A stretch of 12,011 nt of DNA from an uncultured Lachnospiraceae bacterium (GTDB taxonomy: Bacteria > Bacillota > Clostridia > Lachnospirales > Lachnospiraceae). Shown here piece after piece: positions 1 to 6,807 of the stretch. Position 1 is the first letter of the stretch; each line of letters opens with the position of its first letter. The notes below the pieces were generated by a model that was not told where the DNA came from, searched no databases, and saw only the letters and a list, made by a program, of their open reading frames with translations. The stretch is from the NCBI GenBank assembly GCA_945834545.1, contig CAMAHO010000053.1:1-12011 (forward strand), in the 5' to 3' direction. The translations under genes and the position numbers were made by a program.

Positions 1-1203
1 CTACATGAAGTATCCCACTCCGCTTACTAACAAGGCGAAGAAATACAGTCCGCAATACAAATGAAGTCCATACACCAAGCCCAATATCCATTTGGATACA
101 TTCTCGAATGTTCCCTTTGCAGGCCTTAACCAAATGGTCGCCGAAAGTGCAAAGAGCACAAAAATACAGAAGTAATATCCCCAAAGGAAATTCCCTGCGC
201 TTGCCCGATATCCACTTTCCGAAAACAGTAACGCCTCTAAAAAGCCCAGAACCGTCATAAGCAGTACAAATACCATTCGTCTACCTTGCATTTTATCCTT
301 CTCTGCTGCGTTCCCTCCGTTCCTCATAAAAACAATCAGTCCAAACAGCAGCGCAAGAAAACAAAAAAGCACGGATAACAACACCGCCACCTTGGGTATC
401 TGGGTGTGCTGGGAAAAATTTTTCCAAAGAGCCAGCTCTATTTTACTGCCGGTATCTTTGCCAAAAAGTACCGTGTTCTGCCACAGAATCACCAGACCGC
501 TGGGAAGCAGGGCAGAACCAAAGAGCAAGACTCGTTTCAAGGGCACACCTCGAATCAAATCTACTAGAAGAAAAATTCCCACAATAGGGGAATATACTAA
601 CAGAAAGCTTGGCTTAATGCCGGTACACAGCACATTGATTAGAGCAAAGCCCAACCACTGTTTCCCGGTAAGCCCTTCCCTATATTGTCTCTCCAGTCTG
701 AAATACCAGATCAGAGACCAGACAGCCGCCAAACGCATACACAGATAGGTAGAATTATGCCAAATGTTTCCACTTTGGTAGCTCACATAGCGAAACTCTC
801 CCACCCACTCCACATAAATGGGCATCACAAAATTTAGGGAGAGGGCAAGTAAAAGCCGCCTAAAGCCTGCGTTCCCAAAGTCGAACTCTCCCAAAAGGAC
901 ATCGGTTGCATACACCGTGGCCACCGCCACAACGCAAAGGAAGATAGCCACCCCCAAGGTACTGTGAAAGAACATCACATCCAGCACCTGATACACAATC
1001 GCGGTAAAGCTGTAGTACCAGCCGTCCTCCAAAACCATGCTTAAATGCAAGGGTAAATCGGACTGAAACCTGCCGTTTCCGGTTTCCGGAAGTACCGCTA
1101 TGGACTGGTTATAAAAGAGCCATAAGCACAGGGCTCCATATACCAGAATGAGCAGATGCACCAATCTCTCCGGGTTCTGTATTTGAAACCTTTTCTCCTT
1201 CAC
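1..1203 (-). CDS. Polytopic membrane protein of unknown function, possibly GT-C-like
   Basis: I do not recognise a named family. From the GTG at 1203 the protein is 400 residues with roughly nine to eleven hydrophobic segments, the first at about residues 13-33, so it is an integral membrane protein. After the first segment comes a soluble loop with an acidic FQSDLPLHL stretch, and later motifs are NIWHNSTY and GIKPSF. An acidic residue in the first external loop plus many membrane spans recalls GT-C glycosyltransferases and polysaccharide polymerases, but this is only a resemblance. Start choice: the frame is open to a TTG at 1248 directly behind the stop of the U32 gene, but that TTG has no properly spaced RBS. 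The GTG at 1203 has AGGAAAGGGGA (1211-1221) 7 bases upstream and is preferred. The TAG stop occupies bases 1-3, so the gene is complete. It is the last visible gene of the long operon. Confidence 0.7.
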   Translation of the reverse strand: MKEKRFQIQNPERLVHLLILVYGALCLWLFYNQSIAVLPETGNGRFQSDLPLHLSMVLEDGWYYSFTAIVYQVLDVMFFHSTLGVAIFLCVVAVATVYATDVLLGEFDFGNAGFRRLLLALSLNFVMPIYVEWVGEFRYVSYQSGNIWHNSTYLCMRLAAVWSLIWYFRLERQYREGLTGKQWLGFALINVLCTGIKPSFLLVYSPIVGIFLLVDLIRGVPLKRVLLFGSALLPSGLVILWQNTVLFGKDTGSKIELALWKNFSQHTQIPKVAVLLSVLFCFLALLFGLIVFMRNGGNAAEKDKMQGRRMVFVLLMTVLGFLEALLFSESGYRASAGNFLWGYYFCIFVLFALSATIWLRPAKGTFENVSKWILGLVYGLHLYCGLYFFALLVSGVGYFM

Positions 1204-1210
1204 AACGCTG

Positions 1211-1221
1211 TCCCCTTTCCT
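1211..1221 (-). promoter_or_regulatory. RBS deciding the GTG start of the membrane protein
   Basis: Read on the minus strand this is AGGAAAGGGGA, 7 bases before the GTG at 1203-1201. The upstream TTG alternative (1248) has only a GGGGAG 3 bases away, which is too close. The site therefore favours the 400-residue product. Confidence 0.6.
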
Positions 1222-1248
1222 ACAATTTACGACCCAATCCAGCCTCAA

Positions 1249-2496
1249 CTACTCCCCGCTGTCGTTTCCCCGAACGCGCAGGATATCATACTGCCTTGCA
1301 GGTGCCGACAGGGTTAACCACAGGACCTGCTTGGAATGCGGTGCGCTTTCCACTTCCTCGCCATACTCGTTTCGCAGCTCCAACACTTCCACCGGGATAT
1401 TCTCCCCACCGGGACGCATAATCTCAATACAATCCCCTTTGCAGAACTTGTTCTTCTGGACAATGCGATAACGACCGTCCGAAACTTCCTCCACCATACC
1501 CAGGTAAATATAGTCATTCTGATAGGTATTGCTGTCATAAATCTGGGTTTCCTCACTGGGCTTTCCAAAATAAAAGCCGGTGGTAAACTGGCGGTAGGTA
1601 CATTTCCTGATTTCCTCCCGATACCAGTCCAAATTCTGCTCATAGAGCTTGGGATCCGTGTAATAGTCGTCAATGGCCTTGCGGTAGGTCCGAGCTACCG
1701 TTGCCACATAAAGAGCGGTCTTCATACGACCTTCGATTTTCAAGCTGTCTATCCCAGCTTCAATCACCTGGGGCAGATACTCAATCATACACAAATCCTT
1801 GGAATTAAAGATGTAGGTGCCTCTCTCATTTTCGTACACCGGCAGGTATTCTCCCGGTCTCTTTTCCTCCACCACAGAATACTTCCATCTGCAGGGATGG
1901 GTACAGGCTCCTTGGTTGGCATCTCGCCCTGTAAAATAATTGCTCAACAGACATCTGCCGGAATAAGAGATGCACATAGCCCCATGGATAAAGCTTTCAA
2001 TCTCCATGTCCTCCGGTATATGCTCCCGAATCTCCTTGATTTCCTGCAAGGAAAGCTCTCTGGCAGACACCACCCTCTTGGCTCCCAGCCTCCACCAAAA
2101 CAGATAGGTTTCATAGTTGGTATTGTTCGCCTGGGTGGAAACATGGATCTCCACCTCAGGCCATACTCTTTTTGCGATAGTAAACATTCCCGGGTCAGAA
2201 ATAATCAAGGCATCCGGTGCAGGATTCATGCCCTTAAGCTGCCCAAAATAGTCCTCCGCCCCGGCCAAATCCTCGTTGTGGGCTAAAATATTTGCTGTGA
2301 CATAGACCTTCACGCCGCGCTCATGGGCAAAAGAAATTCCCTCCTGCATCTCCTCCAGGGTGAAATTCTTTGCCTTAGCCCGAAGACTGAATACATCTCC
2401 GCCAATATACACTGCATCCGCTCCGTAGATCACGGCAGTCTTTAACACCTCCAGGCTATTGGCTGGTATTAATAATTCCGGTTTCTTTCTCTCCAT
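1249..2496 (-). CDS. U32 family protein, TrhP/YrrO-like (tRNA U34 hydroxylation)
   Basis: 415 residues from the ATG at 2496. It carries the U32 signature ESFIHGAMCISYSGRCLLS at about residues 167-185, followed by C198 and C202, giving the four conserved cysteines (175, 182, 198, 202) of the family. The family was named as peptidases, but members such as E. coli TrhP (YegQ) and B. subtilis YrrN/YrrO are needed to form 5-hydroxyuridine at tRNA position 34. The length matches YrrO (about 420) rather than the short YrrN. The gene follows the TrmR-like methyltransferase by 2 bases, as in B. subtilis, so a hydroxylate-then-methylate pathway is the natural reading. An in-frame TTG at 2502 lies against the AAGGA (2503-2507) with no spacing, while the ATG has a 6-base spacing, so the ATG is chosen. 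Family certain; the exact RNA target is inferred. Confidence 0.9.
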   Translation of the reverse strand: MERKKPELLIPANSLEVLKTAVIYGADAVYIGGDVFSLRAKAKNFTLEEMQEGISFAHERGVKVYVTANILAHNEDLAGAEDYFGQLKGMNPAPDALIISDPGMFTIAKRVWPEVEIHVSTQANNTNYETYLFWWRLGAKRVVSARELSLQEIKEIREHIPEDMEIESFIHGAMCISYSGRCLLSNYFTGRDANQGACTHPCRWKYSVVEEKRPGEYLPVYENERGTYIFNSKDLCMIEYLPQVIEAGIDSLKIEGRMKTALYVATVARTYRKAIDDYYTDPKLYEQNLDWYREEIRKCTYRQFTTGFYFGKPSEETQIYDSNTYQNDYIYLGMVEEVSDGRYRIVQKNKFCKGDCIEIMRPGGENIPVEVLELRNEYGEEVESAPHSKQVLWLTLSAPARQYDILRVRGNDSGE

Positions 2497-2498
2497 AG

Positions 2499-3161
2499 TC
2501 AATCCTTATTATTGTTTTCTTGTACCTTTACACTCAAGGTAACTCCATCCCCCACTGGTAAAATACAGGTTTCCAGCTGAGGATGATGCTTGATTTCATA
2601 CAAATATTCCCGCATTCTGGCATGAATGGTGCGGTTTCTCCTGGTCACCGCAAATCTGGACTCGATAATCTCTCCCTCCTGAAGCACATTATCGGATATC
2701 AATATCCCTCCGGGAGAAAGCAATCGCAGCACCTGAGGCAAAAAGGTGATGTACTGTCCCTTAGCGGCATCCATGAAAATCAGATCATAGGCTCCCTCCA
2801 AGCACTCCAAAATCTCCATGGCATCTCCCTCTAAGAGGGTAATCTGTTCTTCCCTTCCTGCCCGCCTGAAATTGTCTCTGGCAACGGGGATTCGCTTCTC
2901 ATACTTTTCGATTGTGGTAATATGACAGTCCGCCGGCCCATACTCCGCAAATAATAACGCAGAAAAGCCGATGGCTGTCCCGACTTCCAGGATGTTCTTC
3001 GGCTTTCCATATGCCAATATAAATTTTAACAGACTCTGCATAGACTTTCGGATAATCGGCACCCTCTGCTCCAGAGCCTCTTTTTCAATGGTGTTTAAAA
3101 GTTCCGTATTGCCTCGATCCAGGGAGTCAATAAAAGCAGCCATCCTCTCTTCAACAATCAT
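2499..3161 (-). CDS. trmR: O-methyltransferase of the YrrM/TrmR family
   Basis: 220 residues, the usual length of this SAM-dependent class I O-methyltransferase family. The SAM-binding glycine-rich motif LEVGTAIGFSALL spans residues 58-70, with an acidic residue at E85. The metal-binding set typical of the COMT-like fold is seen as D131 in FMDAAKG and D157-N158 in ISDNVL. In B. subtilis the orthologue YrrM (TrmR) methylates 5-hydroxyuridine at tRNA position 34 to 5-methoxyuridine. Position between a YceG-like gene and a U32 gene is the same as in B. subtilis (yrrL-yrrM-yrrN-yrrO), which supports TrmR over a catechol or caffeoyl-CoA methyltransferase. The ATG at 3161 has AGAGGA 6 bases upstream, inside the end of the preceding gene, and starts 2 bases after that gene's stop. 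Confidence 0.87.
   Translation of the reverse strand: MIVEERMAAFIDSLDRGNTELLNTIEKEALEQRVPIIRKSMQSLLKFILAYGKPKNILEVGTAIGFSALLFAEYGPADCHITTIEKYEKRIPVARDNFRRAGREEQITLLEGDAMEILECLEGAYDLIFMDAAKGQYITFLPQVLRLLSPGGILISDNVLQEGEIIESRFAVTRRNRTIHARMREYLYEIKHHPQLETCILPVGDGVTLSVKVQENNNKD
2503..2507 (-). promoter_or_regulatory. RBS of the U32 gene inside the preceding gene
   Basis: AAGGA on the minus strand, 6 bases before the ATG at 2496. It lies in the last codons of the methyltransferase gene, whose TGA (2501-2499) ends 2 bases before the ATG. This geometry suggests translational coupling and rules out the TTG at 2502 as the start. Confidence 0.6.
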
Positions 3162-3163
3162 GC

Positions 3164-3682
3164 CTATTCCTCTTTCGTTACTTCTTCCTGGGGCAGCTCC
3201 TCCACCTCAAAACCGGAAGAAGATTCCGGAACTTTCTCCTCTTCGCTGGGCTCCACATAGAAGGAGGCGATATACTCAAACATTTCCTCTGCCGTCATAT
3301 TGGTATTTAACTGATACACCCCGGGCTGAATCAAATCCCGGAATTCAGAGCAATAATACTGCAGCATCAAAAGCTTCCAGTCTCTGGTTAGCCCCTTTGC
3401 CTCCATCTGTTTTCCTAACTCCTTGGGGGACATATCTTCCTCCACCGAAATGGTTACCACCCTGCCGGTGCCACTGTTCATAGGCGGTTCATTAAAGATG
3501 CGATAGCCAAAATCATAGCAGTAGCTTGCTGCTCTGGTAATGAGAATCACGGCAAGCAAAATAGCGGCCATTCTGACAAAGAAACCCGCAATGGAAATGT
3601 AGATATTTTCCTTCTTGTAGTTGTCCTGTTTTTTTGTTCCCGCGCTTGAGGAATTACTTCCGGCGCTCTTTCCTGCCTGCAT
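3164..3682 (-). CDS. Short YceG/MltG-like membrane protein lacking the catalytic domain
   Basis: 172 residues from the ATG at 3682. A Ser/Lys-rich cytoplasmic N-terminus (1-25) is followed by one membrane segment (about 28-50) and then an external region (about 67-135) matching the N-terminal LysM-like part of YceG/MltG: VTISVEEDMSPKELGKQM followed by QPGVYQLNTNMTAEEMF. It ends in an acidic, Ser/Pro-rich tail. Full-length MltG, about 340 residues or more, is an endolytic murein transglycosylase that sets glycan length; its catalytic half with the essential glutamate is absent here. No leftover catalytic sequence follows the TAG, since the next gene starts 2 bases on, so this is a settled short form rather than a recent frameshift. 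Its position equals B. subtilis yrrL. A TTG at 3709 would add nine residues, but the RBS AGGAAAGGAAGGA (3686-3698) fits the ATG. Role unknown; possibly a scaffold or regulator of peptidoglycan synthesis. Confidence 0.8.
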   Translation of the reverse strand: MQAGKSAGSNSSSAGTKKQDNYKKENIYISIAGFFVRMAAILLAVILITRAASYCYDFGYRIFNEPPMNSGTGRVVTISVEEDMSPKELGKQMEAKGLTRDWKLLMLQYYCSEFRDLIQPGVYQLNTNMTAEEMFEYIASFYVEPSEEEKVPESSSGFEVEELPQEEVTKEE

Positions 3683-3685
3683 ATG

Positions 3686-3698
3686 TCCTTCCTTTCCT
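3686..3698 (-). promoter_or_regulatory. RBS deciding the ATG start of the YceG-like gene
   Basis: The purine tract AGGAAAGGAAGGA on the minus strand ends 3 bases before the ATG at 3682, and its first AGGAAAGG core is about 8 bases away. It lies downstream of the TTG at 3709, so that TTG is unlikely to be used. Confidence 0.55.
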
Positions 3699-3701
3699 AC
3701 C

Positions 3702-4025
3702 CTACTCAAACTCCACAGCGTCCGTGATTTGAATTGTAATGCTTTGCATCATTCTGCAAAAAGCAAGCTCTGCACTGAGGAAATCCGAAACCAGAGGATT
3801 CTCCCGAAATTTCTCGTATTCCCTCTCAAAGGCTTCTATCTTCTCAAAGCTATAGTCGTTGCTGCTCTGCAGGGCAAAGTTCTGCCTGCGGAAGTTGTCG
3901 ATTTGCTCCTTTAATCCCGGAACCTGTTTTACACGCTGTAGCTGCTCTTCATAAGCTGTATATTCCGAACAGTCTTTTATCAGAGCGATTAATTCCTGGA
4001 TTTTTTCATGTACTGCCTTGTCCAT
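3702..4025 (-). CDS. YlbF/YmcA family protein (com_ylbF)
   Basis: 107 residues, almost wholly helical by composition, with a charged heptad-like stretch at about 22-75 and the LKEQIDNFRRQNFALQ segment typical of the YlbF/YmcA family. It is soluble, with no signal or membrane segment. In B. subtilis YlbF, YmcA and YaaT form the Y-complex, which shapes RNase Y-dependent mRNA processing and affects competence, sporulation and biofilm formation. Here the gene sits 36 bases downstream of an RNase J gene, so a role as an RNase accessory protein is a reasonable inference but is not shown by the sequence. It is too divergent for me to say whether it is orthologous to YlbF or YmcA. The ATG at 4025 is preceded by AGGGGGG with a spacing of 5 bases. 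Confidence 0.78.
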   Translation of the reverse strand: MDKAVHEKIQELIALIKDCSEYTAYEEQLQRVKQVPGLKEQIDNFRRQNFALQSSNDYSFEKIEAFEREYEKFRENPLVSDFLSAELAFCRMMQSITIQITDAVEFE

Positions 4026-4061
4026 CTGGCCCCCCTATATAAGTCAACTAAGCTGTTCCTA

Positions 4062-5732
4062 TTATACCTCCATAATAATCGGCATAATCATAGGTCTTCT
4101 CTTGGTTTTTTTCCAAACATACTCACTTAACACATCCTTGGTGACAGACTTGAGTTTCCCCCAATCACTGATACCGCGGTCCAGACAATCCTCCACTGCT
4201 TCATCCACCAATAGCCTTGCTTCCTCCATGAGCTCGTCGCTCTCCTTCACATAGACAAAGCCTCTGGTAACAATTTCAGGTCCGGCTACCAAATATCCCG
4301 TGCTCTTTTCCAAGCTCATAACCACAATCATAATTCCGTCTTCTGCCAGATGCTGTCTGTCGCGTAGGACTACGCTGCCCACGTCGCCTACTCCCAGACC
4401 ATCTACCAGAATACCGCCGGTCTGAACCTTTCCGGTAACGGCAGCCTGTTCCTCGTCCAGAGAAAGCACATCTCCGGAGGACAGAATGAAAATCCGTTCC
4501 TTCTCGATTCCAAGACTCTCGGCTATTCTGGCCTGGGCCTTGAGATGCTTGTACTCGCCGTGTACCGGGATGGCATACTTGGGCTGTACCAGGGTATAAA
4601 TCAATTTAATCTCTTCCTGACAAGCGTGGCCGGATACATGGGCATCCTGGAAAATCACATCTGCGCCCTTGCGCAACAGCTCGTTGATAATTTTGGTGAC
4701 GGACTTCTCGTTGCCCGGAATGGGATTGGAGGAAAAAATAACCGTATCCCCAGGCCCAATGGTAATTTTTCTATGCATATTGTTGGCCATACGGCTTAAT
4801 GCCGCCATGCTTTCTCCCTGGCTGCCGGTAGTGATAATCACCTGCTGCTCCTTGGGATAATTCTTCATATGGTCTAAATCAATTAAGGTGTTTTCCGGGA
4901 TACTGATACAGTCTAAAGCCGCAGCCGTCTCGATGATATTTACCATGCTTCGGCCTTCTACCGCTACCTTCCTGCCGTAGCGATAAGCAGTATTAATAAT
5001 CTGCTGTACACGGTCTACATTTGAGGCAAAGGTTGCCACAAAGATTCGGGTATTTTTATGCTCCTCAAACAAGGTATCAAAGGTATGTCCAACAGTTTTC
5101 TCCGAGGGGGTAAAGCCCGGTCGTTCTGCGTTGGTGGAATCGCACATCAAAGCCAGCACGCCCTTTTTCCCCAGCTCTGCAAAACGCTGCAAATCAATGG
5201 CATCCCCAAATACAGGGGTATAATCCACCTTGAAATCTCCGGTGTGCACAATCACTCCGGCAGGGGAATAAATCGCCAATGCTGCAGCATCCACGATGCT
5301 GTGGTTTGTCTTGATAAATTCCACCCGGAAATCCCCCAGATTAATGGATTGTCCAAACTTCACCACATGAAGCTTTACCTTGTTTAAATTATGCTCCACC
5401 AATTTGTTTTTTATAATTCCCATGGTCAACCGGGTACCATATACCTTGGCATTGATTTGCTTTAGGATATAGGGCAATGCACCGATATGGTCCTCATGTC
5501 CATGCGTAATGATAATGCCTTTCACCTTGTCAATATTGTCCATCAGGTAGGTCACATCCGGGATGACCAAATCTATTCCCAGCATATCATCTGCCGGAAA
5601 GGACAATCCGCAATCCACGACAATAATACTGTCCTCATATTCGAAGGCAGTAATGTTCATTCCTATCTGCTCTAAGCCTCCCAAAGGAATAATTTTAAGC
5701 TTAGAACCGCTTGTATTCACTTTTTTCTTCAA
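4062..5732 (-). CDS. rnj: Ribonuclease J
   Basis: 556 residues, full length for RNase J, a metallo-beta-lactamase/beta-CASP 5'-3' exoribonuclease and endoribonuclease of mRNA decay and rRNA maturation. The zinc-binding motifs are all present: HGHEDH at 77-82, H144 in TNHSIVD, H163 and D166 in HTGDFK, and H391 in PVHGEY. Beta-CASP motifs include the CDSTNAERPG segment (197-206), TTGSQGE (301-307) and HVSGHA (365-370). The C-terminal domain (about 440-556) is intact. Whether it is RNase J1 or J2 cannot be decided, but the complete catalytic set favours an active J1-like enzyme. The start is a TTG at 5732, supported by GGAGGG (5739-5744) with a spacing of 6 bases; the next candidate, a GTG at codon 5, is too far from it. 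It lies 13 bases after the DUF1292 gene in the long operon. Confidence 0.96.
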   Translation of the reverse strand: MKKKVNTSGSKLKIIPLGGLEQIGMNITAFEYEDSIIVVDCGLSFPADDMLGIDLVIPDVTYLMDNIDKVKGIIITHGHEDHIGALPYILKQINAKVYGTRLTMGIIKNKLVEHNLNKVKLHVVKFGQSINLGDFRVEFIKTNHSIVDAAALAIYSPAGVIVHTGDFKVDYTPVFGDAIDLQRFAELGKKGVLALMCDSTNAERPGFTPSEKTVGHTFDTLFEEHKNTRIFVATFASNVDRVQQIINTAYRYGRKVAVEGRSMVNIIETAAALDCISIPENTLIDLDHMKNYPKEQQVIITTGSQGESMAALSRMANNMHRKITIGPGDTVIFSSNPIPGNEKSVTKIINELLRKGADVIFQDAHVSGHACQEEIKLIYTLVQPKYAIPVHGEYKHLKAQARIAESLGIEKERIFILSSGDVLSLDEEQAAVTGKVQTGGILVDGLGVGDVGSVVLRDRQHLAEDGIMIVVMSLEKSTGYLVAGPEIVTRGFVYVKESDELMEEARLLVDEAVEDCLDRGISDWGKLKSVTKDVLSEYVWKKTKRRPMIMPIIMEV

Positions 5733-5738
5733 TGATAA

Positions 5739-5744
5739 CCCTCC
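5739..5744 (-). promoter_or_regulatory. RBS supporting the TTG start of RNase J
   Basis: GGAGGG on the minus strand, 6 bases before the TTG at 5732-5730. No ATG lies within a usable distance, so this is the basis for a UUG initiation codon. Confidence 0.6.
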
Positions 5745-5745
5745 G

Positions 5746-6009
5746 TTACACTAAATCCACATTTTCCAGCATCTTTGCGAATACGTCGGCAACAGCAGAA
5801 AGCTCGGCTTCCTCGTCCACAAACCGGTACAAGCCCTCTTCCTCTCCATCGCCTGACATATCCTTTAAAATAAAGGCATCCCCGTCGCCTTCTTCTACAT
5901 CAGTCACCAACAAATAATCCACACCGGCAATCCTTGTCTGTTCTAAAACATAGAATGCTACCGGTTCCTCTTCTCCCTCGGGAGTAAATAAAATCTTTTC
6001 CTGTTTCAT
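5746..6009 (-). CDS. DUF1292 family protein (YrzB-like)
   Basis: 87 residues, strongly acidic, with the family pattern of an N-terminal beta segment (EKILFTPEGEEEPVAFYVLEQ begins near residue 4), then YLLVTD at 32-37, an acidic loop, and AFILKD at 45-50, ending in a short helix. This matches the DUF1292 family that includes B. subtilis YrzB. No biochemical function is established. The gene lies between ruvX and RNase J; in B. subtilis yrzB also follows the ruvX homologue yrrK, so the family call is supported by order as well as sequence. The stop of ruvX lies 5 bases upstream of the ATG at 6009, and the RBS (AAGGATTAGG) overlaps the end of ruvX, so the two are probably translated together. 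Confidence 0.88.
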   Translation of the reverse strand: MKQEKILFTPEGEEEPVAFYVLEQTRIAGVDYLLVTDVEEGDGDAFILKDMSGDGEEEGLYRFVDEEAELSAVADVFAKMLENVDLV

Positions 6010-6014
6010 TTAAC

Positions 6015-6446
6015 CTAATCCTTTTTTCTGTGCATGCGGTCCAAGTAATCCTGCAAAATCAGTGTAGCTGCAATCTTGTCCACAAAGTCCTTGCGATTCT
6101 CCCTGCGTACCCCGGATTCCATCATGGTTTTATCCGCCATTACCGTCGTTAATCTCTCGTCATAAAACTCTACCGGTAACCCGGTTCTTCTCTCCAGCTT
6201 TTCCGCAAATTCCCGAGTCAGCTCCACTCTTACGCCCTCTGTATCATTCATGTTCTTGGGCAACCCCAGAACAATCCTTTCCACACCATATTCCGTAATG
6301 ATTTCCTCAATTCTGGCCAAGGTTTGGCGAAGCTTGTTCTCTTCCTTTCTGCGTATGATCTCCAACCCCTGAGCCGTGATGAGCAAGGGATCACTGATGG
6401 CTACGCCAACCGTCTTTGAGCCAAAATCCAAACCTAAAATCCGCAT
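6015..6446 (-). CDS. ruvX: RuvX/YqgF-type Holliday junction resolvase-like nuclease
   Basis: 143 residues, normal length for YqgF/RuvX (B. subtilis YrrK). The RNase H-like fold is evident from LGLDFGSKTVGVAISD at 4-19, the LGLPKNMNDTEG segment at 60-71, and YDERLTT at 95-101. Putative catalytic acids are D7, E97 and D123 (in FVDKIAA). E. coli YqgF is implicated in processing the 5' end of pre-16S rRNA, and Mycobacterium RuvX resolves Holliday junctions, so the true substrate is uncertain. Co-location with RNase J makes an rRNA-maturation role attractive, as inference. The ATG at 6446 lies 1 base after the ireB stop and has AGGAG with a spacing of about 5 bases. Confidence 0.94.
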   Translation of the reverse strand: MRILGLDFGSKTVGVAISDPLLITAQGLEIIRRKEENKLRQTLARIEEIITEYGVERIVLGLPKNMNDTEGVRVELTREFAEKLERRTGLPVEFYDERLTTVMADKTMMESGVRRENRKDFVDKIAATLILQDYLDRMHRKKD

Positions 6447-6447
6447 A

Positions 6448-6717
6448 CTACTCCTGCTCCCAGTGATTGTTTTTAATATACGAAGACAAAATCTCCTCTA
6501 CGATTTCGTCTCTCTCTACCTTCATAATCAGGCTTCTGGCGTTCTTATGGCTGGTGATGTAGGTCGGGTCGCCGCTCATAATATAGCCTACAATCTGGTT
6601 CACAGGGTCATAGCCTTTTTCCGTCAATGCCTCATACACCGTTGACAAAACAACCTTAACCCCTGTCTCCGGCTCTACCTGTACCTTAAAAAATTGCGTG
6701 TTCTGTATATCTGCCAT
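6448..6717 (-). CDS. ireB: IreB family regulatory phosphoprotein (YrzL-like, UPF0297)
   Basis: 89 residues, the family's usual length. The core signature DPVNQIVGYIMSGDPTYIT and the following SHKNAR (37-61) are unmistakable for IreB/UPF0297. In Enterococcus faecalis IreB is phosphorylated near its N-terminus by the PASTA kinase IreK and negatively affects cephalosporin resistance. A threonine at position 7 here (in IQNTQFF) could be the corresponding phosphoacceptor, but this is by position only. It is the first gene of the long operon, with GGAG 6 bases before the ATG at 6717 and a promoter 50-78 bases upstream. In B. subtilis and many other Firmicutes this gene follows alaS; here alaS is not upstream. 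Confidence 0.93.
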   Translation of the reverse strand: MADIQNTQFFKVQVEPETGVKVVLSTVYEALTEKGYDPVNQIVGYIMSGDPTYITSHKNARSLIMKVERDEIVEEILSSYIKNNHWEQE

Positions 6718-6766
6718 GTTATCTCCGTTCTAAACTAAAAAACCTTCGCCGTTAATCTTGCCCTTT

Positions 6767-6795
6767 ATCATAACCCATTTTCACAGGAAATTCAA
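6767..6795 (-). promoter_or_regulatory. Sigma-A-type promoter of the ireB-to-membrane-protein operon
   Basis: On the minus strand the -35 box is TTGAAT (6790-6795) and the -10 box TATGAT (6767-6772), separated by exactly 17 bases. Each box differs from consensus by one or two bases. Transcription should begin near 6760, giving a leader of about 43 bases before ireB. No terminator hairpin separates it from the HAD gene that ends at 6808, so read-through from mtaB-HAD is also possible. Confidence 0.65.
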
Positions 6796-6807
6796 GTTGT
6801 GTTACTC

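Noticed and set aside
1336..2286. A 316-codon open frame on the plus strand
   Set aside because: It lies entirely antisense to the U32 gene, which has full family motifs, and its translation shows no recognisable domain.
3164..3709. Possible frameshifted pseudogene of mltG
   Set aside because: The next gene begins 2 bases after the stop with its RBS inside this one, and no remnant of the catalytic domain is found in any frame, so it reads as an intact short gene.
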